The notes beneath the pieces are model-generated. The model ran no database searches. It saw nothing but the letters and a program-made list of their open reading frames with translations, and had not been told where the DNA came from. Position numbers and translations under genes: made by a program. Below, in pieces: positions 8,561-17,756 of a stretch of DNA of 64,000 nucleotides; within the stretch, counting starts at the first letter, position 1, and every line of letters starts with the position of its first letter. The stretch spans positions 124,001 through 188,000 of the forward strand of contig PHCB01000007.1 of NCBI GenBank assembly GCA_002842095.1. The letters are read 5' to 3'. This DNA is from a candidate division BRC1 bacterium HGW-BRC1-1. Lineage in GTDB: Bacteria > Sumerlaeota > Sumerlaeia > Sumerlaeales > Sumerlaeaceae.

Positions 8561-9325
8561 ATGTCGGTTAAGCGTTTTTGTTTGTTGTCGTTCGTTCGTT
8601 TCAATCCATTCGTTGCGACCCTTACGGTTGCCATCTTTCACGCCTTCATTGCCACTGCCGGTGCTGATGCAAGCCCCCCCGCAACTCTCGCTGCTTCTGT
8701 AGTGCATGTCAGCGCAGATGCCGGGCCCTCGCTGATCGGCCTTGTGCCCACAGCCACGGCCACGGGTTTTTTTGTTTCTGATAATCTGGTGCTCACCTGC
8801 AACCACCTCACCCGCGTTGAGGGGTGGTGGAAGCGTTCGGAAGCCAACCGTTTCAGTGTGTCGTTGGGCAGGGGAGTGACGGCCCCCGCGCGATTGGTAA
8901 TGCGCGACGAGACGAGCGATCTGGCGCTGTTGCTGGTGGACCTGCCGGCGTGCGGACCTGCGGCCTGGCCTTCGCTGTCGGTCGGAAAGTTCTCCCTGAA
9001 ACCCGGCGATGACGTGGCCGTGGTGGCCAATTTCCCCGACGACGTGCGCCTCGTGCGCGGCCCCTTGTTGGCCACGGATCACCCCGACAACTTCGCCGTG
9101 GCGGGTGCGAAGGTGCGCGACGGCTATTCCGGCGGTCCCATCCTCGGCCCCGCCGGCGACGTGCAGGGAATGCTGAGCCAGCGCGACGACGACGACAACG
9201 CCATGTTCGTCCGCAGCAGCGTAATCCGCGAGTTCCTGCACGAATACCAAAAGCTCAGCGGCGAGAAAATCAAAGCGTTGTCGGCGAGTGCGAAACCCTA
9301 CGCGAAGAAACGGCGGGGGCGATGA
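8561..9325 (+). CDS. secreted trypsin-like serine protease
   Basis: A 254-residue protein with an N-terminal signal sequence (about 1-36) and a chymotrypsin-fold domain. The triad is readable: His82 in LTCNHL, Asp120 in TSDLALLLVD and Ser190 in GYSGGPILG. There is no PDZ domain, so it differs from full DegP/HtrA proteins; the basic tail (AKKRRGR) is unusual. It probably cleaves proteins outside the cytoplasm. It runs in the same direction as the FKBP gene 112 bases upstream, which suggests a shared role in envelope protein quality, though that is inference. Confidence 0.85.
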   Translation: MSVKRFCLLSFVRFNPFVATLTVAIFHAFIATAGADASPPATLAASVVHVSADAGPSLIGLVPTATATGFFVSDNLVLTCNHLTRVEGWWKRSEANRFSVSLGRGVTAPARLVMRDETSDLALLLVDLPACGPAAWPSLSVGKFSLKPGDDVAVVANFPDDVRLVRGPLLATDHPDNFAVAGAKVRDGYSGGPILGPAGDVQGMLSQRDDDDNAMFVRSSVIREFLHEYQKLSGEKIKALSASAKPYAKKRRGR

Positions 9326-9344
9326 GCATTATTCCGGAAGTGCA

Positions 9345-10217
9345 TCACTTAACAGGAACGTCCCAATACTGAAGGAGTAACGGCATGACCTGTTCATCGC
9401 CGGTTTCCTCTTCCAACATCCTTAAAAGGCGGGCTTTGTGCTCCTCTACGAAGTTGCCAAAGGATTGTGGCATTAAGGGACGAACACCAAATTCGGAAAG
9501 GATCGGGCGGTTGAATACGCGTTCACTGTCCTCAACCACATCGCTTTGCGCACAGCGGCGATAATTCACCAGGCCTGCTGCCACCACCCCGGCGAGGTTC
9601 TGTTCGTCGCGTTTGAAGGCGTCCTCTAACCAGTCAAGAAAGAATTCAAGAGTCCATTTTTTCATGGATCCACTATGCATTTTTACGACCACCGGCATGT
9701 GCGGTTCTGCCAGAAATCGGTCCTCCCATAAAAGCTCGCAGACTCTCTTGTCACCCATAAGCAAGAGCCCCCCAAAAACAGCCCCGGGATTGAATGGCAT
9801 CCCACCACGAATCATTTCTATAACCTCACGAACCACGGACAGGTCGTCCCCCTCGTCTGGTCGTTGAGCCATTACAAAATCTATCGCCGCAGTTGAGACC
9901 ACGCCGGGGTCATTCTCGGGGAAAAGAAATGGTAGCAGGCAATATTGAGTTAACTCGCCTCTTTCCATTGCGCGAGCTACAGATTGTCCGATGCTCTTTC
10001 TCTCGTCAGATGAAATTCGGGTTGAGAGATACATGTAGAATCCCATCACAGGTTTTACATATTCACTAGAGCGTGCGAATTGTAAACTTGGTAGTGCCAG
10101 ACAAAACAGTTCAACAAGGTGCTTGTCATTGAGTTCCTTGTATTTCTCGGCTTTAACGATTGCCAGAACTTCCTGCTGTGTCATTTCGGATGGTTGCTTC
10201 TTCTTCCCAAAAATCAT
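9345..10217 (-). CDS. unknown protein, paralogue of the 10280-11149 gene
   Basis: A 290-residue soluble, mainly helical protein that I do not recognise. It starts MIFGKKKQPSEMTQQ after AAAGGGG. It shares many blocks with its neighbour: VVSTAAIDFVMAQ, WTLEFFLDWLEDAF and an LAGVVAAGLVN stretch. No signal peptide, membrane segment or catalytic motif is seen. Its codon usage looks more AT-rich than the flanking genes, which hints at transfer. It lies 62 bases downstream of its paralogue, probably in one transcript. Confidence 0.75.
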   Translation of the reverse strand: MIFGKKKQPSEMTQQEVLAIVKAEKYKELNDKHLVELFCLALPSLQFARSSEYVKPVMGFYMYLSTRISSDERKSIGQSVARAMERGELTQYCLLPFLFPENDPGVVSTAAIDFVMAQRPDEGDDLSVVREVIEMIRGGMPFNPGAVFGGLLLMGDKRVCELLWEDRFLAEPHMPVVVKMHSGSMKKWTLEFFLDWLEDAFKRDEQNLAGVVAAGLVNYRRCAQSDVVEDSERVFNRPILSEFGVRPLMPQSFGNFVEEHKARLLRMLEEETGDEQVMPLLLQYWDVPVK

Positions 10218-10279
10218 GTGTGCACCCCTTTGTTTAATAGAATGTCCCGAATGAATCGTCTGTTCGATACAATCAAAAT

Positions 10280-11149
10280 TCAGGAAGTAGAAAGCCCCCA
10301 AGCCTCGAATAGAAACGGCATGATCTTCTCTTCGCCTCGTTCAGTTTGCAGCATATGCCACAGGCGGGATTGATGCATTGCAACGAATTCCTCAAATGGG
10401 ATCATGTTCAATTGACGCACCCCGCATTTTGAAAGATCTCGTCTGCTAAGCAATCGTTCGCTTTCCATAACCGTGTCGATTGTAGCGTTCTTTTTCGCAT
10501 TCACGAGGGCGGCGGTAAGGCTTCCGGCAAGTTCGTCCTCTCCGCGATCAAGGGCATCTTGTAACCAATCAAGATAAAACTCAAGTGTCCATCTTTGCAT
10601 CACAAGACTTTTTGTTGTAACAATGTCATAAGCATCTGGCTCTACAATCTTGCGAAAGTCCCAAAGGAGTTTGCATATTCTCCGGTCGCCCATATTCAAA
10701 AGTCCAGCGAAGGCGACTGCTGGATTAGCGAGGGTCTTTTGCCGTATCAATTCAACTACCTGACGTACTGCCAACAGATCCTCGCCTTTTTCAGGGGTCT
10801 GGGCCATGACAAAATTAATGGCCGTTGTGGACACGACCGTCGGATAATCGTCCATTAACAAAAAGGGAAACAGGTAATTTATACTGGCATTCCCTTTCTC
10901 GATCGACTGGGTGATGACCATGCCGAGGTCTCTGCGTTGGGGACCGGGAATCCTCTCCATGAAGGTTTCGTATAGACTGTAAAGGGGAGCAACCTCGTCG
11001 GGAGTTTCCGCCATATCCATAATGGGGAGCGCGCAAACGAGCAGACCCATGATGTCATCATCCGTGAGATGTTCAAATTCCCCCTCACGCAGGGTTGACA
11101 TGATTTCATCCATCGTCATGTCGAACGGATCCTTTTTCCCCAAAGTCAC
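10280..11149 (-). CDS. unknown protein, paralogue of the 9345-10217 gene
   Basis: A 289-residue protein with the same layout as its downstream neighbour: VVSTTAINFVMAQTPEKGED, WTLEFYLDWLQDAL, LAGSLTAALVNA and a similar C-terminus. Translation starts at GTG 11149, preceded by GGGGGATGA; the N-termini of the two paralogues (MTLGKKDPFDMT and MIFGKKKQPSEMT) align, which supports this non-ATG start. No known domain is visible. The pair arose by tandem duplication followed by strong divergence. Function unknown. Confidence 0.75.
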   Translation of the reverse strand: MTLGKKDPFDMTMDEIMSTLREGEFEHLTDDDIMGLLVCALPIMDMAETPDEVAPLYSLYETFMERIPGPQRRDLGMVITQSIEKGNASINYLFPFLLMDDYPTVVSTTAINFVMAQTPEKGEDLLAVRQVVELIRQKTLANPAVAFAGLLNMGDRRICKLLWDFRKIVEPDAYDIVTTKSLVMQRWTLEFYLDWLQDALDRGEDELAGSLTAALVNAKKNATIDTVMESERLLSRRDLSKCGVRQLNMIPFEEFVAMHQSRLWHMLQTERGEEKIMPFLFEAWGLSTS

Positions 11150-11333
11150 AGGCTCATCCCCCCATGGAAACGTTTCTGATTCGGTAACTTATCACTCCAG
11201 AGTCCCTGCCTGAAGTCAAGGATTTCGTGGTGCTCCTCACGCTGGATTCACACGGTGCACCCGCATTCCACGCTCAACGCGCGTCACCCCTTTCAAATTG
11301 ACTGCATGCCCACGCAGTTGATGTGTTTGTTTT

Positions 11334-12944
11334 GTGCGCATCGCCTTCATTTATCCGGCAACGGAATTCGATTGTCTGCACCACGCCGTGTCGCTGCCCA
11401 TGGGGTTGCTTTATCTGACCGCCATGGCCGAGCAACTCAGCGGCGTCGAGGTGGATATTTTCGACGTGCGCTATGGCCCGGCGGCTCCGTCCTCCGAGGA
11501 CCTCCCGCGTTATGATCTGATCGGCTTTACGGCCATGAGCATGCAGGTGATCACCGCGTTGAAAATAGCCAACGATCTGCGCGCCAAGGGCTGCCGCGTG
11601 CCCATCGTTTTCGGCGGGCCCCACGCCAGCGTGGCCACCGACCACCTGAAGGAGCAGGATTGCATCGACGCGATCCTCGTGGGCGAGGGCGAACTGACAT
11701 TCCTTGAGTACCTGAAGTACCTGCAAGGCCAGCCCCACAAACTGGAGCGCATCTGGTTGCGCGACGCCGACCGCACCTGGCGTCATTTCGAGGGCGCAAA
11801 TTATCTGGAGAACCTCGACGACCTGCCGCTGCCCGCGCGCGACAAATACGGCGACGTGGTGCGCGACACTTCGTTCATCGATGTCACCTCCACGCGCGGT
11901 TGCCCCTTCGATTGCACCTATTGCCAGCCCACCAAGCGCGCGATTTTCGGCAACCGCGTGCGCCGCCGCACGGTGCCCCACATTACTGCGGAAATCCGCG
12001 ACGCCATCGACCGTTTCGGCATCCGATCGTTTGCCATCACCGACGACACGTTCACTTACAACAAACGCTTCGTGCTGGATTTCTGCGAGCAGGCGAAGGC
12101 CTTCGGGTTGCAGTGGTCGTGCCAGAGCCGCAGCGACGTGGACCGCGAAACGCTGGTGGCCATGCGCGACTCGGGTTGCGACCTCGTTAACGTCGGCGTC
12201 GAAAGCGGCTCGCAGCGCATGCTCGACCTCATGAACAAGCACAACAAGGTGGAGACCAACGAGGCCTTCATCCAAATGTGCAACGAAATCGGCATCCGCA
12301 CATGGTGCAACATGATGGTCGGCTACCCCGGCGAAACGCGCGCCGACATGGACATGTCCCTCGATTTCGTAATGCGCGCCCGCCCCACCATTTCCATCGT
12401 GTCGCAGGTAACGCCCTTCCCCGGAACCCACGTGTGGACCAGCCACAAAGATGAGTTGCTTGCCACTGGCTGGGATGACGTAGCCCGCCACGTGCGCCGC
12501 GCCAAGTTCCGCAGCATGGAACCGCTGCAACCCGCCATTGACCATTACATGACCCTCATTACGCGCCTCGAAGGGGGCCGCTTCGGTCTGGAGATGGTCG
12601 GCAATTCAAAGCTGGCGCGCTTCCTCGGTCGCCGTTCCGTGCGCATTTACAAAACACTGGCCAAGCGCATGAAATGGTTCGACGAACAACTCGCCGCCGC
12701 CCTCAATGCGGCCCGCGCCGGCAGGGTGGATGAGGGCATCAACCAGTTAAAACGCCTCATGACCCTCGGCTACAAAGAGAAAGACCTCTTTGGGCACCTC
12801 GCCTGGCTCTACTTCTCCACCGGCCGCCCCGAAGAAGCGGAACCCCTCTACCGCCAACTGTTAGAAATCGACCCCGGCAACGAAGAAGTGCTGCGGCAAA
12901 TTGAGGCGTGTCAGGCCGCGAAGAAGAGTGCCGTTCCGGCTTAA
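11334..12944 (+). CDS. B12-binding radical SAM protein with C-terminal TPR
   Basis: A 536-residue protein of the cobalamin-binding radical SAM class. Residues 1-130 form a B12-binding-like domain (MRIAFIYP, LIGFTAMSMQV, IVFGGPHAS). The iron-sulfur motif is Cys190, Cys194, Cys197 in RGCPFDCTYC, with the NVGVESGSQRML segment typical of the Elp3-like fold. After about residue 455 a helical tail carries two TPR-like repeats (HLAWLYFSTGRPEEAEPLYR). Such proteins do radical methylation or ring chemistry, often in lipid or antibiotic pathways; no substrate can be named. The start is GTG at 11334. No pathway genes stand next to it. Confidence 0.88.
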   Translation: MRIAFIYPATEFDCLHHAVSLPMGLLYLTAMAEQLSGVEVDIFDVRYGPAAPSSEDLPRYDLIGFTAMSMQVITALKIANDLRAKGCRVPIVFGGPHASVATDHLKEQDCIDAILVGEGELTFLEYLKYLQGQPHKLERIWLRDADRTWRHFEGANYLENLDDLPLPARDKYGDVVRDTSFIDVTSTRGCPFDCTYCQPTKRAIFGNRVRRRTVPHITAEIRDAIDRFGIRSFAITDDTFTYNKRFVLDFCEQAKAFGLQWSCQSRSDVDRETLVAMRDSGCDLVNVGVESGSQRMLDLMNKHNKVETNEAFIQMCNEIGIRTWCNMMVGYPGETRADMDMSLDFVMRARPTISIVSQVTPFPGTHVWTSHKDELLATGWDDVARHVRRAKFRSMEPLQPAIDHYMTLITRLEGGRFGLEMVGNSKLARFLGRRSVRIYKTLAKRMKWFDEQLAAALNAARAGRVDEGINQLKRLMTLGYKEKDLFGHLAWLYFSTGRPEEAEPLYRQLLEIDPGNEEVLRQIEACQAAKKSAVPA

Positions 12945-12979
12945 ACCGGATACGAACCCCAACGAGGCCTATCAAAATA

Positions 12980-13669
12980 ATGAGACACCCTGAAATACAC
13001 CGAACCCACCGCGTCGGATGGCTTCGCGCCGCCGTCCTCGGCGCCAACGACGGCATTGTTTCCACGGCCAGTCTGATCGTGGGCGTTGCCGCTGCCCAAT
13101 CCAGCCGCAGCGGCGTGGCGATCGCCGGCATGGCCGGGCTGGTTGCGGGGGCGATGTCCATGGCAGCAGGCGAATATGTCTCCGTGAGTTCTCAATCTGA
13201 CACTGAACGCGCCGACATGGATCGCGAGCGTGAGGAATTAGCGACCGATATTGAAGGCGAACATGCCGAATTGGCCGCCATCTATGTGGCGCGGGGGCTC
13301 GATCCTGTCCTCGCCAGCCAGGTTGCCACCCAACTAATGGCCAAAGACGCACTCGGCGCCCATGCCCGCGATGAACTGGGTATCTCCGATAGCCTGAGCG
13401 CGCGGCCGGTTCAGGCCGCGCTGGCTTCGGCGGGGTCGTTCATGGTCGGTGCAATTCTCCCTCTTCTGCTTGTTTTTATTGTCCCAAGCCCGGCACTCGT
13501 CTGGACGGTATCGGGCAGTTCCTTATTGTTTCTCGCGCTGTTAGGTTCGCTGGCGGCCCGCGTTGGAGGTTCCTCGGTCTGGAGGTCCGTGGCACGAGTG
13601 ACCTTCTGGGGCGCGTTGGCAATGGCATTAACCGCTGCCGTGGGATCTCTCTTTGGCACCATGGCTTGA
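12980..13669 (+). CDS. VIT1/CCC1 family iron/manganese transporter
   Basis: A 229-residue membrane protein of the VIT family, which carries Fe2+ or Mn2+. It starts with the family signature WLRAAVLGANDGIVSTASL followed by helix 1, then GAMSMAAGEYVSVSSQSDTE and a charged cytoplasmic loop (about 65-125), and three more hydrophobic segments at the C-terminus. The start at 12980 (MRHPEI) is preferred; the frame is open upstream into the end of the radical SAM gene. It lies 35 bases after that gene and may be co-transcribed. Confidence 0.9.
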   Translation: MRHPEIHRTHRVGWLRAAVLGANDGIVSTASLIVGVAAAQSSRSGVAIAGMAGLVAGAMSMAAGEYVSVSSQSDTERADMDREREELATDIEGEHAELAAIYVARGLDPVLASQVATQLMAKDALGAHARDELGISDSLSARPVQAALASAGSFMVGAILPLLLVFIVPSPALVWTVSGSSLLFLALLGSLAARVGGSSVWRSVARVTFWGALAMALTAAVGSLFGTMA

Positions 13670-13685
13670 AAACCTACAAACACAA

Positions 13686-13712
13686 ACAGGAGAAAGGACA
13701 TTCCTGCCCCCG
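13686..13712. repeat. dispersed palindromic repeat, copy 1
   Basis: Intergenic copy of an element reading ACAGGAG then a variable six bases then CATTCCTGCCCCCG. Two other copies lie at 17786-17812 and 39596-39623. In this copy the left half of the hairpin is degenerate. Confidence 0.55.
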
Positions 13713-13837
13713 AATCTGTGCCCGCCATTATCACCGCAGGGGGTGGCGGAACGAACTGACTAACGGATGTCTATCCCGTGAAGTTAGGCGTCGTTAGGTG
13801 GTTCTGTCACACGAGAAAACGCCAGAGAGGGCGCTAT

Positions 13838-14404
13838 ATGGATTCCAGAGATGATGGCAATGCCAGCGGCGAATGTGGCAATGTGGAACGGGTATTCGAG
13901 CGCGGGTTGTGGCTCAGTCGCATGCTCGTTGTCGTTGCCGTGGTGTCCACGTTGGCTGTGGCCATCCTGATGTTTCTTCTGGCCAGCGTTGATGTTATTC
14001 GGCTGATGGGGTATGTGCCGGCCATCTTTACGGCAAGTGACGATGCGATGACGCATCTGCGCCTCGACATTATCGCCAAGGTTGTGAAAGTGGTGGATAT
14101 CTACCTCATAGCGACCTTCATGCTCATCTTTTCCATGGGCCTTTATGAACTGTTCATCAGCAAGATAGAGCCATCAGCAGGCTCGGAGGTGGCTCACCGG
14201 CTGTTGGTGATCCGTGACCTCGATGACCTTAAGGACCGACTCTCGAAGATCGTCCTGCTGATCCTCGCCATGCTTTTCCTGGAGCAGGCGCTGCGAATTG
14301 AGATCCGCACGGCTTCCGACCTCCTCTACCTGGGAGGCGGCGTGCTCCTGATCGCTGCTTCGCTGTACCTGACGCAGAAGAAAAAAACGGGCGGGTCTTC
14401 TTAA
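13838..14404 (+). CDS. UPF0114 (YqhA) family membrane protein
   Basis: A 188-residue inner membrane protein with helices near residues 25-50, 78-100 and 130-150 and a last one before a basic tail. The FMLIFSMGLYELFISKIEP segment and the DLDDLKDRLSKIVLLIL segment are typical of UPF0114. The function of the family is not established. The start at 13838 has GAGAGGG upstream; the frame is open 20 codons earlier without conserved sequence. No operon partner is clear. Confidence 0.85.
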   Translation: MDSRDDGNASGECGNVERVFERGLWLSRMLVVVAVVSTLAVAILMFLLASVDVIRLMGYVPAIFTASDDAMTHLRLDIIAKVVKVVDIYLIATFMLIFSMGLYELFISKIEPSAGSEVAHRLLVIRDLDDLKDRLSKIVLLILAMLFLEQALRIEIRTASDLLYLGGGVLLIAASLYLTQKKKTGGSS

Positions 14405-14501
14405 AGGTCGAGTTCATCCTTTGGGATAAAGAACTTGCTGCCTGGCCGAATCTGCATAAAGCGCGGAACACACTTATTCCAATGCGGTAAACTGCATAAT
14501 T

Positions 14502-16817
14502 ATGAAAAACCCCATGTCAGCCACGCCGACCGTTGGAATTCGCGCCGCTCGCGCCATGCTTCTTTTTGCGGCGCTTGCCGCCGCCGCCCCGCTTTATGGG
14601 CAAGCCGGATTCGGCCGCTTTGGTCGCGAGAATGACGATGGACTGCTGACACTGAATGTGTCGCCCGACCGCATCGATTTGCCCTCGCCGGTGAGCGGAT
14701 TCTCTATTCGCATGGCGGCGGCTTCAGTCACTCCCACGGTTTCCTCCATCGACCAGACCGCGAAGGTGCTGGCACTTTCCGGTGGTGGCTCGGGGTCGCC
14801 AACGTCGGTGCGCCACACACTTTTGTATCCGGGGATGTCCGCGGATTTCGGTGCCCTGGCCACGCTTACGCTCTCCACGAGCAGCGTCAATGTCGAGCGC
14901 ATCGAGACGGCCACCGGCTCGCCCACCATGCATGGGGTGTTGCTCACGGCCAGTTCCGGCTCGTTCGTGCCGGTGGTCATTGCGTTCCGCAACGGTTTTC
15001 GCCCGGCGACGGTCAGCCGCTCGGGCACCTCGCTGACCATCAGCGACGCACAGGCGTTGGGCGAGGTGCGCTTCATCACGCCCATCGGCATGACGCGATT
15101 TGCCTCCACCGCATCCACGGTCCAGCGCAACGACTTGCGTGCCCAGTCCATCGAATGGTTGCGGCGGGGGTTGCCGCTGCTGGTGGACCGCCAGTCGACC
15201 TACGACCGCAACCTTGGCACGGTCACCATCACCGAGCGTTTCGCCACCGCCAACGGCTCCTCCATCGCGCCGATTCCCCCCGTGCTGGCGTTCGCCATGC
15301 AGAACGGTTATCCGGCCTCGGTTCAGGGGACGATCGTGCGTCCGGGCGTACGGACGAAGTATGGGCCTTTCGCTTTCGTCGAGGGCGACACTTGCCGCGT
15401 GACGCTTCCCGTCCCCCCACTGGACGAATTTGCAACCCCGCGTCGCAGCGACGAGACAACGCGTCGCACGCTGCTGAACGGTTTGGTGAGTCGGTTGGGG
15501 GCGTCGTGGGCGGTGAACGCTGTGGACCTGGGATATGTGGGTCTGGCACCGGCGCAGATGGCGTTGCCGTATCTTGACACCACGCGGCGCAACAATTTGC
15601 GCTCCGGATGGAACACCTACCTGTCGCTGGCGTGGCGTTTCCCGCCCTATCCGGTGGGCGACACGCGCATCACATGGCGCGAGACCACGGAGCCTTTTAC
15701 CGGTCTGAACTACTGGTGGACCTATAAGATCGACGGGCCCCAGGGGCAGGCGCTGGACCTCGAATGGGGCAACCTCTTGCCGGTTTACGGCACCTACAAG
15801 TATGCGCAGTTCACGGGCGACTGGGCCTTCGTGCAGGCACGCTGGAGCCGGATCCGCGAGGTGATGCGTTTTACCGATTACGCCGACGACTGGGCGTGGA
15901 TGACCAACTCGAACGGCGACATGGGCTACAGCACCGGCACGGGCGACCCCATGACGGCGGCCTTTGGTGGCCACGTTGCCGCGTTGAAGATGGCGCGCGC
16001 CCTGGGCGATACCGACGCCGAGACGTCATTTGCCGTGCGCGCGGCGCGGGTGATGGTTCCCGCCGTGTCACGCTTGTGGTACACCGACTGGGCGCGGGCC
16101 GAGGGTTACATATCTGCCACGGAACAGGTCATCGGTTTCTGGGAGCGCAGCACCTTCACCACGGGCCAGATGAACGAGGCGTCGAGCGACCCGTGGAGCG
16201 CCACGAACCTTCTGTCTGGCAACGGCATGATGCCTGAGTTCTTCGCGGCGGTGCAGGCCGCGTCTGCCGGACCGGCTCTGAACGTCTTCGAACAACGCTA
16301 TTCTGCGGCGTATCCCAACTGGTCCAACGGGTCGTTCACATATCCCTTCACGCCCATCTATGGCGGCAACTCGGTGTACGTGGTTTTCCCGCACATCCAC
16401 GCGCGCAACGTCTTGGGCGAGGCTTCCGAAAACCTGTGGGCATATGTCGACAGTTCGCAGGCGAATCGCGGGACAACATCGTGGATGGCCCCGCCCGTGC
16501 TTGCGGCACTACTGGGGCGCGACGTGCCTTTGCTGCTCGCCGAATGGCGCCCGGCGGCTCTGGTCGACGCCGTGTATAACCCCGCAACGCTCCGCGCCAC
16601 GCTGGATTTTTCGGTGACTCAGCCAATGACATGGAACCTGAAGGCCCGCCGCACCGGCACGCTGGTTCCAACAGCAGTGACGCTCGGTGGCGCAGCAATT
16701 CCCTGGTCCACCGATGGCCAGAACATTACCGCAACGGTGGCAGTGTCCGGCGCGTTCCGCGTCGAGATCCAGTTTGCCCAACCACCCGCAGGCGTGGAGG
16801 ATTGGCGGGCGCATTGA
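14502..16817 (+). CDS. large secreted protein of unknown function
   Basis: A 771-residue protein with a signal sequence (about 1-34, cleavage near YGQA). The N-terminal 370 residues are Ser/Thr-rich and beta-like; residues about 390-660 are rich in Trp and aromatic residues and alternate helices and loops (GDWAFVQARWSRIREVMRF, NGDMGYSTGTGDP, HVAALKMARALGDTDAE). This looks like an alpha/alpha-barrel of the kind found in glycoside hydrolases and polysaccharide lyases. A final beta domain (about 680-770) resembles a C-terminal sandwich. I cannot assign a family. Its place near GH127, GH2 and GH97 genes favours a glycan role, as inference only. Confidence 0.75.
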   Translation: MKNPMSATPTVGIRAARAMLLFAALAAAAPLYGQAGFGRFGRENDDGLLTLNVSPDRIDLPSPVSGFSIRMAAASVTPTVSSIDQTAKVLALSGGGSGSPTSVRHTLLYPGMSADFGALATLTLSTSSVNVERIETATGSPTMHGVLLTASSGSFVPVVIAFRNGFRPATVSRSGTSLTISDAQALGEVRFITPIGMTRFASTASTVQRNDLRAQSIEWLRRGLPLLVDRQSTYDRNLGTVTITERFATANGSSIAPIPPVLAFAMQNGYPASVQGTIVRPGVRTKYGPFAFVEGDTCRVTLPVPPLDEFATPRRSDETTRRTLLNGLVSRLGASWAVNAVDLGYVGLAPAQMALPYLDTTRRNNLRSGWNTYLSLAWRFPPYPVGDTRITWRETTEPFTGLNYWWTYKIDGPQGQALDLEWGNLLPVYGTYKYAQFTGDWAFVQARWSRIREVMRFTDYADDWAWMTNSNGDMGYSTGTGDPMTAAFGGHVAALKMARALGDTDAETSFAVRAARVMVPAVSRLWYTDWARAEGYISATEQVIGFWERSTFTTGQMNEASSDPWSATNLLSGNGMMPEFFAAVQAASAGPALNVFEQRYSAAYPNWSNGSFTYPFTPIYGGNSVYVVFPHIHARNVLGEASENLWAYVDSSQANRGTTSWMAPPVLAALLGRDVPLLLAEWRPAALVDAVYNPATLRATLDFSVTQPMTWNLKARRTGTLVPTAVTLGGAAIPWSTDGQNITATVAVSGAFRVEIQFAQPPAGVEDWRAH

Positions 16818-16833
16818 GTCGCACGCACATGGT

Positions 16834-16896
16834 AAATTACGAATTACGAATGAAAGCAGGATAAACTCCTTAGAGCCAATTCGTAATTTCGTAATT
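16834..16896. repeat. AT-rich inverted repeat between converging genes
   Basis: AATTACGAATTACGAAT on the left arm (to 16851) matches, with one extra base, the complement of 16878-16896. The arms are 26 bases apart. It lies between two converging genes and could act as a transcription end in both directions. Confidence 0.5.
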
Positions 16897-16897
16897 C

Positions 16898-17665
16898 CTA
16901 ATTCTTTTTCCACCGTTTGGCCAGTTGGCGCCACCATGGGTGCACCAGCATTGCGTACAAATATCGCTTGGCGCCCCAGCGGCCGGTGCCCCAGAAGAAC
17001 GGACCGCGGGTGCGGGTGTCGGCCAGCAGGCGGGCAACTTCGTCGCGTGTACGGGCCGCAGCAAAAGGCGAGACGTCTGCCACCCGGGCGCGGATGTTGC
17101 CGGACCAATGATACTGGATGACGAACAGATGAGGCGATTTTTCGGTCCAGCGCTCGAACCACGGGTCGCCGTGGCGCAGCAGGTCGAGCGCCTCTGCGAA
17201 GCGGTGGGTGGAAGTGTCGGCGGTGCGCGGCGTGAGGACGAGTTCGCCATCGATGAGGTTCACGAACCAGCGGTGGATGGTTGTGTACGGCGGCACGGCA
17301 CAGAGCCAGTCGCGCATTTCGCTGGGTGTTTCGATGTACCCGGCGCGCGCCACGCGCTGCATTTCCGAGATCATGGCCACGGGGTCATGGGCGTGCTCGA
17401 GCACATGCGAGCAGACGCAGTAGTCGAATGCGCCGTCGCGGAAGGGGAGCCGTTCGCCGTCTGCGGCGATGAGGGAGCGACCGCTGGTGATGAGGGCGCG
17501 CCCTTCGCGCTCGGAGGCGTCGCCCACATGCAGGTCGGTCAGCACGGTGGCGCGGGGGTGTGGCCGCCCGCCCGAGCCGATCTCCAACACACGCGCGCCG
17601 CGCGAAATGGGCAGACGGCGTGGCAGAAAGCGGGTCAGCACGGACGGCTGCCCAAAGCCAGCCAT
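16898..17665 (-). CDS. class I SAM-dependent methyltransferase
   Basis: A 255-residue protein of the Methyltransf_11 type. Motif I is VLEIGSGGRPHP (about 27-38), motif II region is LIAADGERLPFRDGAFDYCV and the HVLEHAHDP segment follows. It moves a methyl group from S-adenosylmethionine to an unknown acceptor. Beyond residue 120 the sequence has few recognisable features. The ATG at 17665 has AGGAC close upstream. A different-frame ORF starting at ATG 17712 (MSNNRMKF) ends at a stop just inside this gene; this could be chance or a trace of a longer N-terminus broken by a frameshift. Confidence 0.85.
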   Translation of the reverse strand: MAGFGQPSVLTRFLPRRLPISRGARVLEIGSGGRPHPRATVLTDLHVGDASEREGRALITSGRSLIAADGERLPFRDGAFDYCVCSHVLEHAHDPVAMISEMQRVARAGYIETPSEMRDWLCAVPPYTTIHRWFVNLIDGELVLTPRTADTSTHRFAEALDLLRHGDPWFERWTEKSPHLFVIQYHWSGNIRARVADVSPFAAARTRDEVARLLADTRTRGPFFWGTGRWGAKRYLYAMLVHPWWRQLAKRWKKN

Positions 17666-17756
17666 TCGTCCTGCTGGAGCAATAGCGTGAATTTCATCCG
17701 GTTGTTACTCATGGCGATAACCAGCCAGAGCACGAGAGCACTCGCAAGGGTAACAA

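Noticed and set aside
11274-12545. 423-codon frame on the minus strand, opposite the radical SAM gene
   Set aside because: Antisense shadow without motifs; the plus-strand gene has clear catalytic cysteines.
14724-15974. 416-codon frame on the minus strand, opposite the secreted unknown protein
   Set aside because: Arg/Gly/His-rich shadow without start signals or domains.
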